NCBI GenBank assembly: GCA_003165465.1
Contig: PLUM01000083.1
Span: 156-64,155, forward strand
DNA from: Acidobacteriota bacterium
GTDB taxonomy: Bacteria > Acidobacteriota > Terriglobia > Acidiferrales > UBA7541
DNA: 64,000 bases
Direction of reading: 5' to 3'
The notes under the pieces: generated by a model
What the model was told of the DNA's origin: nothing
Databases searched by the model: none
Seen by the model: the letters and a program-made list of their open reading frames with translations, nothing else
Translations under genes and position numbers: made by a program
Shown: positions 31,465 through 39,740 of the stretch, one piece after another
Position numbering within the stretch: position 1 is the stretch's first letter
Layout: each line of letters starts with the position of its first letter

Positions 31465-33563
31465 TTTTCGCGATCGCTCCACCGAGAACCCGGTTCACCC
31501 GGCAATTGCGAGCGCGCGGAAAACGACACCTCCGCGGCTTGCGCGCCTCCATGCACGGGCGAGGATTCGCCCGCCGGCGCCGTCGCGAGGACCATGACCG
31601 CTTGCCGGTTCGGCAGAAGAGCGAGAATCGTTCCGAAGACAACCACCGCGCCGCCTAGCCAAATCCATTTCACCAACGGATTCAGATACGCGTGAATCAC
31701 GGGGAGATTGGTGTCCGGATTCGTGCCCGCATAGACCACGTAAAGGTCTTCGCGAAGCGTCGAGGCAATCGCCACCATGGTGCCGGATTCCTGATTCGAC
31801 GGATAAAATCGTCGCGTAGGATAGAGCATCATCACCGAGCGGCCGTTTTTTTCCACGTCAATCGTGGCGCGTTCGGCGCTGTAGTTGCGTTCCTGCGTGG
31901 AGTCGTAATTCTGAAGGTGAAGATTGTACGGCCCAAGGTTCATCACCGAGCCGGCGGACATGTCCATCTGCTTATCCTGATTGAACGCCGTGCCGGAGAT
32001 TCCGATGAAGACGAGCACCATTCCGAAGTGGACGACGTATCCGCCGTAACGCCGCGTATTTCGCATGGTGAGCTGCGAGACGGACGAAAACAGATTGGAG
32101 CCAGTGCGCGCGGAGATGACGCGCGCACCGCGATAAAACTCCGCGGCAATCGTGAGCGTCACGAACACGGAGAGCAGGAGGCACAAGGTCACGTAAAACT
32201 CCCGCAGCCCCAGCGCTACCCCGACGATCGCAACCACCACGCCGCCAATCAGCGGAAATCCGAAATTCTTGCGCAGGCTTTCCACCGAAGTTTTGCGCCA
32301 GGCGAGCAGCGGACCAACGCCCGTCAAAAACAGGAGAAACATCGCGATGGGAATATTCACGCGGTTAAAAAACGGGGGCCCGACGCTGATCTTCGACCCG
32401 CGCACAGCTTCCGAAAGCACCGGAAAGAGCGTCCCAGCCAGCACCGCCACGCACGCAACCAGCAGAATCAGGTTGTTGAACAGGAAGCTGGACTCGCGCG
32501 AAAGCATCGAGTCCAATTGATTGTCGCTGCGCAGGTAATCGCGATTCTTGATGTAGGCCGCGAGGCATACGATGACGATCGTCAACAGGAATCCCCAGAA
32601 CCAGTGGCCAATGCTCGATTCCGCGAAGGCATGAACCGAATTGACCGCGCCGCTGCGCGTCAGCGAAGTGCCCAGAATGCACAGCATGAACGTCAGAAAC
32701 ACCAGCCAGACATTCCACACACGCATCATTCCGCGCTTTTCCTGCATGATCACCGAATGCAGGAACGCCGTTCCCGTAAGCCACGGCATCAGAGACGCGT
32801 TCTCGACCGGATCCCAGCCCCAGTAGCCACCCCATCCGAGCACGGCATAGGCCCAGTGCGCGCCCAGCAAAATTCCAGCCGACTGGAAAGCCCAGGCAAT
32901 CATCGTCCAGCGGCGCGTCAGGTGGATCCACTTCTCCCCGGGATACCGACCCAGGAGCGCAGCCAGCGCAAACGCAAACGGGATCGTGAAGCCCGTGTAG
33001 CCCGAATACAGCGTCGGCGGATGGATGGCCATCTCCGGATACTGGAGGAGCGGGTTGAGGCCGCTGCCATCGGCGCGCGTCGCGAGATGCAGAATTCCTC
33101 CGGCGCCGGGGCCCGCAAACACATGATAGGGACTGGCGACAAAATTATTCAGCGTAAGGAAGAAAATTTGGACGCCGGCCAGGACGACTCCGACGTAGGG
33201 CATCAGCTCCGGATGCTTCCCGCGATACGCAAACAGCGCCGAAAACACGTAGATCGAAAGCAGGAAGCTCCAGAAAAGCAGCGAGCCTTCCTGGCCCGAC
33301 CATAGCGCGGAAAATTTGTAATACGGAGCGAGAGAGCGGTTACTGTGCGCCGCGACATACGTGAGCGAAAAATTGTCGGTGAAAAACAGGTAGACGAGAG
33401 TGGCGGTCCCAATCCAGATGAGAACGCATACCGCGAATCCCGCGTTCCGCGCCGATTTGATCAGCAGCGGACGCCGTGTGATGATCGCGGCTATGCCACC
33501 GAAAATCGCGTAGACCGCGAAGGCAAACGCCAACAATAACGCGTAGGAACCGAACAGATCCAC
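31461..33563 (-). CDS. ccmF: Cytochrome c heme lyase CcmF
   Basis: A 700-residue membrane protein with about 15 hydrophobic segments, near the usual CcmF length. The WWD heme-binding motif is GWGGYWGWDPVENAS (residues about 245-259). LYKFSALWSGQEGSLLFW-like segments and conserved His residues (AAHSNRSL, AFLHSVIMQEKRGMMRVWN, FMLCILGTSLTRSG) complete the family picture. It joins heme delivered by CcmE to the CxxCH motif of c-type cytochromes on the periplasmic face. ccmH follows with a 4-bp overlap, and ccmE lies upstream in the same direction. Confidence 0.95.
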   Translation of the reverse strand: MDLFGSYALLLAFAFAVYAIFGGIAAIITRRPLLIKSARNAGFAVCVLIWIGTATLVYLFFTDNFSLTYVAAHSNRSLAPYYKFSALWSGQEGSLLFWSFLLSIYVFSALFAYRGKHPELMPYVGVVLAGVQIFFLTLNNFVASPYHVFAGPGAGGILHLATRADGSGLNPLLQYPEMAIHPPTLYSGYTGFTIPFAFALAALLGRYPGEKWIHLTRRWTMIAWAFQSAGILLGAHWAYAVLGWGGYWGWDPVENASLMPWLTGTAFLHSVIMQEKRGMMRVWNVWLVFLTFMLCILGTSLTRSGAVNSVHAFAESSIGHWFWGFLLTIVIVCLAAYIKNRDYLRSDNQLDSMLSRESSFLFNNLILLVACVAVLAGTLFPVLSEAVRGSKISVGPPFFNRVNIPIAMFLLFLTGVGPLLAWRKTSVESLRKNFGFPLIGGVVVAIVGVALGLREFYVTLCLLLSVFVTLTIAAEFYRGARVISARTGSNLFSSVSQLTMRNTRRYGGYVVHFGMVLVFIGISGTAFNQDKQMDMSAGSVMNLGPYNLHLQNYDSTQERNYSAERATIDVEKNGRSVMMLYPTRRFYPSNQESGTMVAIASTLREDLYVVYAGTNPDTNLPVIHAYLNPLVKWIWLGGAVVVFGTILALLPNRQAVMVLATAPAGESSPVHGGAQAAEVSFSARSQLPGEPGSRWSDREK

Positions 33564-33596
33564 GTCAGGCCCTCACTTCCGTATTTCCATCTCGGA

Positions 33597-33625
33597 GTAG
33601 GGGCACGGCATTGCCGTGCCCCTAC
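33597..33625. repeat. Short palindromic repeat, locus 12
   Basis: GTAGGGGCACGGCATTGCCGTGCCCCTAC, a perfect hairpin between ccmE and ccmF. The same subtype, with an A to T centre change, recurs at 54906-54934. Confidence 0.88.
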
Positions 33626-33705
33626 AGCCAACCCTTGAATCGTCGTTCCACGTAAATCCATGCGCCGAATTAAAAACGCCGCATTTCGCTTGTGAGAAAG
33701 GCAAC

Positions 33706-34149
33706 TTAGCTCTTGCCGTTTGGAACCGAATCGATGGGTATATTGGCCGGATGCTGGGCGCCCGGCGCGGCTTCGTATTTGGACGCGCACTTGGCTTGAA
33801 CGGTCTCGGCCACAAAGCGTCCATCAGGCTGCACCTTGCCTTCGACCAGGCATTGCGCGCCATCCTTAAACGTGTCGGGCAGCGGATCCGTGCCCACGTA
33901 GCTGACCGGCAGGGCTTTTCCCTGCTCGACGAGCACGAAATCCACGCGGCCCGAATAGTGCTGGATCGATCCATTCTTCACATCGCCACCCACGCGCAGG
34001 CGCTCATGCAGCGCCGTGCCACTCAGCGTGGGAATTTCCGAGATCGTGTGGTAGTACGTTTTGCTTTGCTGCGCGCCAACATACGCAAGGCAGGAAAGAG
34101 TGATGAGGATGATCGCGACCCCGATGCCAAATTTCGCTTTGGTTTTCAC
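33706..34149 (-). CDS. ccmE: Heme chaperone CcmE, CxxxY type
   Basis: A 147-residue protein with an N-terminal anchor (residues about 7-27) and the OB-fold core of CcmE (LRVGGDVKNGSIQ, VSYVGTDPLPDTFKDG, VEGKV). The covalent heme-binding motif is KCASKYE: the usual HxxxY is CxxxY, with Cys in place of His. Cys-type CcmE is known from archaea and some Desulfovibrio. It stores heme covalently for CcmF and heads the ccm cluster. A divergent or upstream promoter is not obvious. Confidence 0.9.
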   Translation of the reverse strand: MKTKAKFGIGVAIILITLSCLAYVGAQQSKTYYHTISEIPTLSGTALHERLRVGGDVKNGSIQHYSGRVDFVLVEQGKALPVSYVGTDPLPDTFKDGAQCLVEGKVQPDGRFVAETVQAKCASKYEAAPGAQHPANIPIDSVPNGKS

Positions 34150-34279
34150 CTGACGCCTCCTGCTCTCAAATTGCGCTACATCTGTATAGGAGGAATTCTA
34201 TCACACCCCGGGAAAAGATTTTCGAGAGGTGACGCGGGTTAACCAGGTTGCGGAAAAAGTCGGGTCGGAGCCTGTTTTC

Positions 34280-34376
34280 GTAGCACAGGCACTCTGCCTG
34301 TGCGGTTTTTCTCAATGAATGGCGTTACGGATGCGCAAAGGTTAAGAAAATCGCACAGACAGAGTGCCTGTGCTAC
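34280..34376. repeat. Dispersed palindromic repeat, locus 13 (CTCTG subtype)
   Basis: Arms GTAGCACAGGCACTCTGCC and AGAGTGCCTGTGCTAC with an inner GCGGTTTTTCTCAATG... region ending GAAAATCGC. The CTA at 34373-34375 is the stop codon (TAG) of the minus-strand [2Fe-2S] protein gene. Confidence 0.85.
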
Positions 34377-34726
34377 TTTCCCAGCCTATTCTGGAGGCAA
34401 TACTTCAGTTCGGCGCTGAGCTCGGTAATTTCCATGCCCGCGCTCACCTGAAATTTGCAACTCAGAAGTTCATGCGGACGGTCTTCGTCCGAGAGCTTTC
34501 CGACCACGCGGCAGTATTGGCAATCCTGATTCCAGCAGAATCGGCCGTACGGAATGGTTTCCGGGCTGAGGTATTGAAAGGCGCGAAGGATCGTGTTCTT
34601 CTCCGGCACCTCGAACGATTTCCCCAGAATCTTGATGGTAACGAGCCGCTCGTACGGGCGAAAAATCTGAGTCGTCCCGTTCGTTGCGGCCACTTCTGTC
34701 ACTTCCGATCCAGTTTGCTTTGGCAT
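34373..34726 (-). CDS. Small [2Fe-2S] ferredoxin-like protein
   Basis: A 117-residue protein starting at ATG 34726, the start that fits the domain; the frame runs further upstream without conserved features. The ferredoxin-like core is VTIKILGKSFEVPEKNTILRAF followed by RFCWNQDCQYC and LLSCKF, giving four Cys for a plant-type [2Fe-2S] cluster. It is cytoplasmic and probably a small electron carrier. Its TAG stop codon is supplied by the palindromic repeat downstream. It lies 128 bp after accA on the same strand. Confidence 0.75.
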   Translation of the reverse strand: MPKQTGSEVTEVAATNGTTQIFRPYERLVTIKILGKSFEVPEKNTILRAFQYLSPETIPYGRFCWNQDCQYCRVVGKLSDEDRPHELLSCKFQVSAGMEITELSAELKYCLQNRLGK

Positions 34727-34854
34727 GAAGGGCCTGTCTCCGTCTATTAAGACTAGACGAGAAGGCCGGGCGCAACAATAAAGATGGTGCAATGTGGTGC
34801 GAAACCAGCAATGCCCCCTTGGACGCGTGAAAACGGAGGGCGACAGGCGGAAAA

Positions 34855-35811
34855 TCAAGTTCGAGCGGCCTCGAAAAATTGCCCCATGCGGCGGAATTTT
34901 TCATAGCGCTGGTCGAGCAGTTCGTGGACGCTGAGCCGCGAAAGGTCGCGCAACGTATGGTCGAAAACGCGTCCGAGAAATCCGGCGGACGCTTCGGGAT
35001 CGAGATGCGCCCCGCCTTCGGGTTCGGGAATAATTTCGTCGATGATTCCGAATCCCAACAAATCCGGCGCGGTAATCTTCAGCGCTTCGGCCGCAACTTC
35101 CGCCTTCGTTGCGTCGCGCCACAGGATCGAGGCGCAACCCTCGGGAGAAATCACCGAGTAGACGGAATTCTCCAGCATGTTGACGCGATCTCCTATGGCA
35201 ATGGCCAGCGCGCCGCCCGAGCCGCCCTCTCCCGTGATGGTCACGATAATGGGAACGGGAAGGCGCGCCATCTCGCGAAGATTGCGCGCGATGGCTTCGG
35301 CCTGGCCGCGCTCTTCCGCGTCAATGCCCGGATACGCGCCCGGCGTATCGATGAACGTGAAGATGGGCCGGCCAAATTTCGCGGCGAGTTGCATGACGCG
35401 CAGCGCCTTGCGATACCCCTCGGGCTTGGCCTGGCCGAAATTTTGCGCCACGCGCTGCTTTGTGTCCCTGCCCTTTTGCTGGCCAACGACGACGACGGGG
35501 CGGCCGCGGTAACGCGCAAAACCCGTCACCATCGCGGGGTCGTCGCCATACGCGCGGTCGCCATGCAGCTCGTGGAAATCCTCGAACAGGATGCGCACGT
35601 AATCCATCATGTAGGGGCGCTGCGGGTGGCGCGCGAGAAGCGTGCGCTGCCAGGCGCCCATGTGCTCGTAAAAGTCGTGGCGCAATTGTCCGACTTCCGT
35701 GCGCAGCTGCTCCAGATCCGTGGAAGGAACGTCCGCCGCCGTCATGCCCTCCAGATCGGCAAGTTCCCTTTCCAGCTTTTCGATTTCGTCTTTGCGAGCG
35801 TCTTGGGCCAT
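34855..35811 (-). CDS. accA: Acetyl-CoA carboxylase carboxyltransferase subunit alpha
   Basis: A 318-residue cytoplasmic enzyme of normal length. An N-terminal helical hairpin (KLERELADLEG) leads into the crotonase-fold carboxyltransferase: RPYMMDYVRILFEDFHELHGDRAYGDDPAM, GRPVVVVGQQKGRDTKQRVAQNFG, PIFTFIDTPGAYPGIDAEERGQAEAIA and GEGGSGGALAIA form the acyl-CoA and biotin sites. It transfers the carboxyl group from carboxybiotin to acetyl-CoA, giving malonyl-CoA for fatty acid synthesis. accD is not in the window. Confidence 0.96.
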   Translation of the reverse strand: MAQDARKDEIEKLERELADLEGMTAADVPSTDLEQLRTEVGQLRHDFYEHMGAWQRTLLARHPQRPYMMDYVRILFEDFHELHGDRAYGDDPAMVTGFARYRGRPVVVVGQQKGRDTKQRVAQNFGQAKPEGYRKALRVMQLAAKFGRPIFTFIDTPGAYPGIDAEERGQAEAIARNLREMARLPVPIIVTITGEGGSGGALAIAIGDRVNMLENSVYSVISPEGCASILWRDATKAEVAAEALKITAPDLLGFGIIDEIIPEPEGGAHLDPEASAGFLGRVFDHTLRDLSRLSVHELLDQRYEKFRRMGQFFEAART

Positions 35812-35841
35812 ATGTTTTTTCCGGTGATGGATACGCTTTTC

Positions 35842-35922
35842 AGTAGCACAGGCTTCAGCCTGTGTTCTTTTGACTTTGGCTTACCACAAATCAAAACCAC
35901 ACAGGCTGAAGCCTGTGCTACT
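35842..35922. repeat. Dispersed palindromic repeat, locus 14
   Basis: A full-length element: AGTAGCACAGGCTTCAGCC, TGTGTTCTTTTGACTTTGGC, ACCACAAATCAAAACCACAC, GGCTGAAGCCTGTGCTACT. It lies upstream of accA and downstream of dnaE. Confidence 0.9.
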
Positions 35923-36007
35923 GAAACCCTTCGTCGCCAGAACAGCGTTGCATCGCGATAAACCGACTATGGAAAACAATTATTCCATTCCTTGTGAGAA
36001 ATACGGG

Positions 36008-39000
36008 CTAGGCGCGCGCATCGAGCTGCACGGAATTGTCGCCGCACAGGCGGCAAACATCGCGGACCAGTTCCTGATCCGCTTTCACGCGCTGATCGGC
36101 CCGCAAGGTGGCCACGGCTCCTTCCGGTGAAATCAGATCGAACGTAACCGAGCACGAGCCCGGCTTATTTACGAACAACTCCTTCAATTCGTCAAGCACT
36201 CCAGCATCCAGCGTATTGAGGTTCACGCGCACGCGCATCACGCTGGGCGGGCGCTCCCCCATGTCCTCGAGTTTCCGCGCTTCCATCACCGCGAGGCGCG
36301 TGCCCGCCTCTTCCACGTTCACGCGGCCCTTGAGGACCAGCGGCGCATTGCTCTTGAACACGGCTTCGAGGCGCGCGAACGATTCCGGAAACGCGAGAAC
36401 CTCGAGCGTTCCGGTCATGTCCTGCAAGGTGAGAATACCCCAGCGGTCACCTTTGCGCGAACGCATACTGCGCATCGCCACGACGATGCCCCCGACGGTA
36501 ATCTCCTCGCCGTTCCGGCGTCCTTCCACGGCCGCCAGATCGATCGCTTTCAGCTCCGCGAGCTTCGACGCGTATTTCGAGAGCGGGTGCCCGGAAATAT
36601 AGAAACCCACCGTGGCGAATTCCGAGGCCAGCGTTTCGTGCTCGGGCCACTCTTCCAGGTCGGGAAGCGGTTGATCGTCCGGCTCGGGAACCGCCGAGAC
36701 ACCTCCGAACAGTCCGTGCTGGCCGCTATTTTTTTCGCGCTGGCGGCGCTGCGCCGTTTCCATGGCCCGGTCGATGACCGCGAACATTTGCGAACGCCGC
36801 GACCCCAGCGAATCCATCGCGCCCGATTTAATCAGGCTTTCGAGAACGCGTTTGTTCAGGAGCCGCGTGTCGATGTGATCGCAGAACTGGTAGATGGACG
36901 TGAAGCGTCCGAGTTCGGCGCGCGCGTCGAGAATCCCCTTGACCGTATTTTCGCCCACGTTCTTGATGGCGCGCAGTCCGAACCGGATGGCCTCGCCCAC
37001 GGGCGTGAAATCCAGATCGCTCGAATTCACATCCGGCGGCAGGACCGTGATGCCCATGCCGCGCGATTCGTTGATATACTTCACGACTTTTTCCGTGTTG
37101 CCCGTTTCCGACGTGAGCAGCGCGGCCATGAACTCGACCGGATAGTGCGTCTTCAAAAACGCGGTCTGATACGCGAGCAGCGCGTACGCGCAGGAGTGCG
37201 ATTTATTGAAACCGTAGCCGGCGAATTCGGCCATCAGGTCGAATATTTTCTCGGCCTTTTTCGCGTGCACTTTTCGCGCGGCGCATCCGGCCAGGAATTT
37301 TTCCTTCTGCGAGGCCATTTCGTCGCGCTTCTTCTTTCCCATCGCGCGGCGGAGGATGTCCGCTTCGCCCAGCGAAAAGCCGGGCAGGCGGTTGGCGATC
37401 TGCATGACCTGTTCCTGATACAAAATCACGCCGTAGGTTTCCTCGAGAATTTCCTTCAGCTCGGGCAGGTCGTAGGTGACTTTCTTTTTCCCGTGTTTCC
37501 GGTTGATGAAGTCGTCGATCATGCCGCCCTGAATGGGGCCGGGGCGGTACAGCGCATTCAACGCGGTGAGGTCTTCCATTCGCGTGGGCTGGTAGCGGCG
37601 CAGGATGTCGCGCATGCCGTGCGATTCAAACTGGAAAATCGCGGTTGTCTCTCCGCTGGCGAACAGTTTATAGGTTGCCTCGTCGTCCAGAGGCAGCGTG
37701 CCAAGATCGACGCGGGCGTTGCGATTCTGCTCGATCATGCGCACGGTGTCGTCCAGCACGGTGAGCGTCGTCAGCCCCAGAAAATCCATCTTGAGCAGGC
37801 CGATGTGTTCGAGGCCCTTCATGTCGTACTGCGTCGTGATTTCTTCCCGGTTGGACTTGTACAGCGGGACGAGGTTGGTCAGCGGCTCGGGCGAAATCAC
37901 GACGCCCGCGGCGTGCGTGGAGGCGTGCCGCGCCAGGCCCTCCAGGCGCTTGGCCACTTCCATCATGTCCTTGTAACGCGCATCGCTTTCGATCAGGGCG
38001 CTGAGTTGCGGAGCCTGCTTCAAGGCTTCGTCCAGAGTGATGTTGAGCTGCGCGGGGACGAGCTTGGCGATGCGGTCCACTTCCCCGTACGGCAAATCCA
38101 TGGCGCGGCCCACGTCCTTGATCGCCGCCTTGGCCGCCATGGTTCCAAACGTGATGATCTGCGCCACGTTCGACCGGCCGTATTTCCCCGTGACATACTC
38201 GATCACTTCGCCGCGCCGCCTCATGCAGAAGTCGATATCGATATCGGGCATGGACACGCGCTCGGGATTCAGGAAGCGCTCGAACAGCAAGTCGTATTGC
38301 AGCGGATCGACGTCCGTAATTTGCAGCGCGTAACTCACCAGACTGCCCGCCGCCGAGCCGCGTCCCGGCCCCACGGGAATTCCCTGTGAGCGCGCGTGAC
38401 GGATAAAATCCCACACAATCAGGAAATATCCGGCGTAGCGCATCTTCTGGATCATCCGAATTTCATTGGTCAGGCGCGTTTCGTATTCGGCCAGAGTCTT
38501 GCGCAACATGCCGGCCTTGGCGCGCGCTTCGAGCACCGCCACGCGGGAAACGAAACCTTCGCGCGACACCGCCTCGAAATAGCTGTCGACCGTGTGTCCT
38601 TCGGGAACCTTGAAATCCGGAAAGGAATTTTGCAGGGCGTCGATCTTCACGTTGCAGCGTTCGGCGATGGCCACGGTGCGTTCGAGCGCGTCGGGAATTT
38701 CGCCAAACACCTGCGCCATCTCCTCGGCCGTCTTGAAGAAAAATTGGTCGGTGGCGAATTTCATGCGATGCGTGTCGCTCATCGTCTTGCCGGTCTGGAT
38801 GCACAGCAGCACTTCCTGCGCGTGCGCGTCGGAATGCTTCAAGTAGTGGCAATCGTTGGTGGCGACGAGCGGAATGCCGGTCTCGCGCGAAAGGTCCGCT
38901 ATTTTCGGATTGACGCGTTTTTCGATCTCCAGGCCCTGATCCTGAATTTCGAGAAAAAAGTTTTCCTTCCCGAAAATATCGCGCAGGCGATAGGCGGCTT

Positions 39001-39523
39001 CGCGCGCCTGATCCGGGCGCTCCTCCACCAGATTCTCGGTGACGACGCCGCGCAAACACGCGGAGAGCGCGATCAAGCCCTTGCTGTGCTTTGCCAGCAG
39101 GTCGTAATCGATTCGGGGCTTGTAATAAAAACCTTCGAGGTAACCGGCGGAAACCAACTTGATCAGATTCTTGTAGCCTTCGGCGTTTTCGCAGAGCAGG
39201 ACGAGGTGGTTGTTGCCGCGATGGCCCGGCTCGGAGGCGGAATTGGCGCGGCCGTTGGCGGCATCGCGCTGCGTCGACTCGCCGCGATCGTGCCGGCTTC
39301 CCTTCGCCACATACACTTCGCAGCCGATGATCGGCTTGACGCCGCGCGTCTTGGCCGCCTGGTAGAACGATTCCGCCGCGAACAAATTTCCGTGATCGGT
39401 GACGGCCACGGCCGGCATCTTCCGGCGCGACGCTTCGTCGACGACTTCCTCGAGATCGCAGGCTCCATCCAGCAAGCTGTAATCCGTGTGCAGATGAAGG
39501 TGAACGAATCTGGGAGTTTCCAT
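36008..39523 (-). CDS. dnaE: DNA polymerase III alpha subunit
   Basis: A 1171-residue replicative polymerase, normal for DnaE1. ATG 39523 is chosen because the PHP domain begins at once (FVHLHLHTDYSLLDG); the frame upstream runs only through a palindromic repeat. The polymerase active site shows PDIDIDFCMRRRGEVIEYV with the catalytic aspartates, and GPGRGSAAGSLVSY and TTQYDMKGLEHIGLLKMDFLGL are also conserved. The C-terminus has the helix-hairpin and OB-fold (EEITVGGIVVAMRSMRSRKGDRWGILTLQD) regions. It is flanked on both sides by full-length copies of the palindromic repeat. Confidence 0.97.
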   Translation of the reverse strand: METPRFVHLHLHTDYSLLDGACDLEEVVDEASRRKMPAVAVTDHGNLFAAESFYQAAKTRGVKPIIGCEVYVAKGSRHDRGESTQRDAANGRANSASEPGHRGNNHLVLLCENAEGYKNLIKLVSAGYLEGFYYKPRIDYDLLAKHSKGLIALSACLRGVVTENLVEERPDQAREAAYRLRDIFGKENFFLEIQDQGLEIEKRVNPKIADLSRETGIPLVATNDCHYLKHSDAHAQEVLLCIQTGKTMSDTHRMKFATDQFFFKTAEEMAQVFGEIPDALERTVAIAERCNVKIDALQNSFPDFKVPEGHTVDSYFEAVSREGFVSRVAVLEARAKAGMLRKTLAEYETRLTNEIRMIQKMRYAGYFLIVWDFIRHARSQGIPVGPGRGSAAGSLVSYALQITDVDPLQYDLLFERFLNPERVSMPDIDIDFCMRRRGEVIEYVTGKYGRSNVAQIITFGTMAAKAAIKDVGRAMDLPYGEVDRIAKLVPAQLNITLDEALKQAPQLSALIESDARYKDMMEVAKRLEGLARHASTHAAGVVISPEPLTNLVPLYKSNREEITTQYDMKGLEHIGLLKMDFLGLTTLTVLDDTVRMIEQNRNARVDLGTLPLDDEATYKLFASGETTAIFQFESHGMRDILRRYQPTRMEDLTALNALYRPGPIQGGMIDDFINRKHGKKKVTYDLPELKEILEETYGVILYQEQVMQIANRLPGFSLGEADILRRAMGKKKRDEMASQKEKFLAGCAARKVHAKKAEKIFDLMAEFAGYGFNKSHSCAYALLAYQTAFLKTHYPVEFMAALLTSETGNTEKVVKYINESRGMGITVLPPDVNSSDLDFTPVGEAIRFGLRAIKNVGENTVKGILDARAELGRFTSIYQFCDHIDTRLLNKRVLESLIKSGAMDSLGSRRSQMFAVIDRAMETAQRRQREKNSGQHGLFGGVSAVPEPDDQPLPDLEEWPEHETLASEFATVGFYISGHPLSKYASKLAELKAIDLAAVEGRRNGEEITVGGIVVAMRSMRSRKGDRWGILTLQDMTGTLEVLAFPESFARLEAVFKSNAPLVLKGRVNVEEAGTRLAVMEARKLEDMGERPPSVMRVRVNLNTLDAGVLDELKELFVNKPGSCSVTFDLISPEGAVATLRADQRVKADQELVRDVCRLCGDNSVQLDARA

Positions 39524-39614
39524 GCCGAGCGCTATTCTAGTCTCGCGCGAAGATTTTTGCCATGCCGGGATTAAATTGGCACAGTCCCAATTTTGCTCTG
39601 TCCGGCAGGTTTCC

Positions 39615-39695
39615 AGTAGCGCGGGCTTCAGCCTGTGTGGTTTTGACTTGTGGCAAGCTAAAGTCAAAAGAACACAGGCTGAAGCCTGTGCTACT
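39615..39695. repeat. Dispersed palindromic repeat, locus 15
   Basis: A full-length element in the opposite inner orientation to locus 14: AGTAGCGCGGGCTTCAGCC, TGTGTGGTTTTGACTTGTGGC, AAGCTAAAGTCAAAAGAACAC, GGCTGAAGCCTGTGCTACT. The flanks GGTTTCC and GGAAACC extend the palindrome by 7 bp on each side. Confidence 0.9.
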
Positions 39696-39740
39696 GGAAA
39701 CCTTCCTTATCCCTCGAAAATCGTCCGAATGTCCCTGACG

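Noticed and set aside
31692..33305. A 537-codon open frame on the plus strand opposite ccmF
   Set aside because: It is a codon-bias shadow: the product is Arg/His/Gln-rich without any motif, while the minus strand encodes a clear CcmF.
36587..38389. A 600-codon open frame on the plus strand opposite dnaE
   Set aside because: It lies wholly inside dnaE, has biased composition (Val, Arg, Asp, His) and no signal, so it is an antisense artefact of high GC.
39538..39667. N-terminal extension of dnaE and similar extensions of other genes with SSAGFSLCG- or KPHRLKP-like peptides
   Set aside because: These peptides are translations of the palindromic repeats and recur beside unrelated genes; true starts lie downstream of them.
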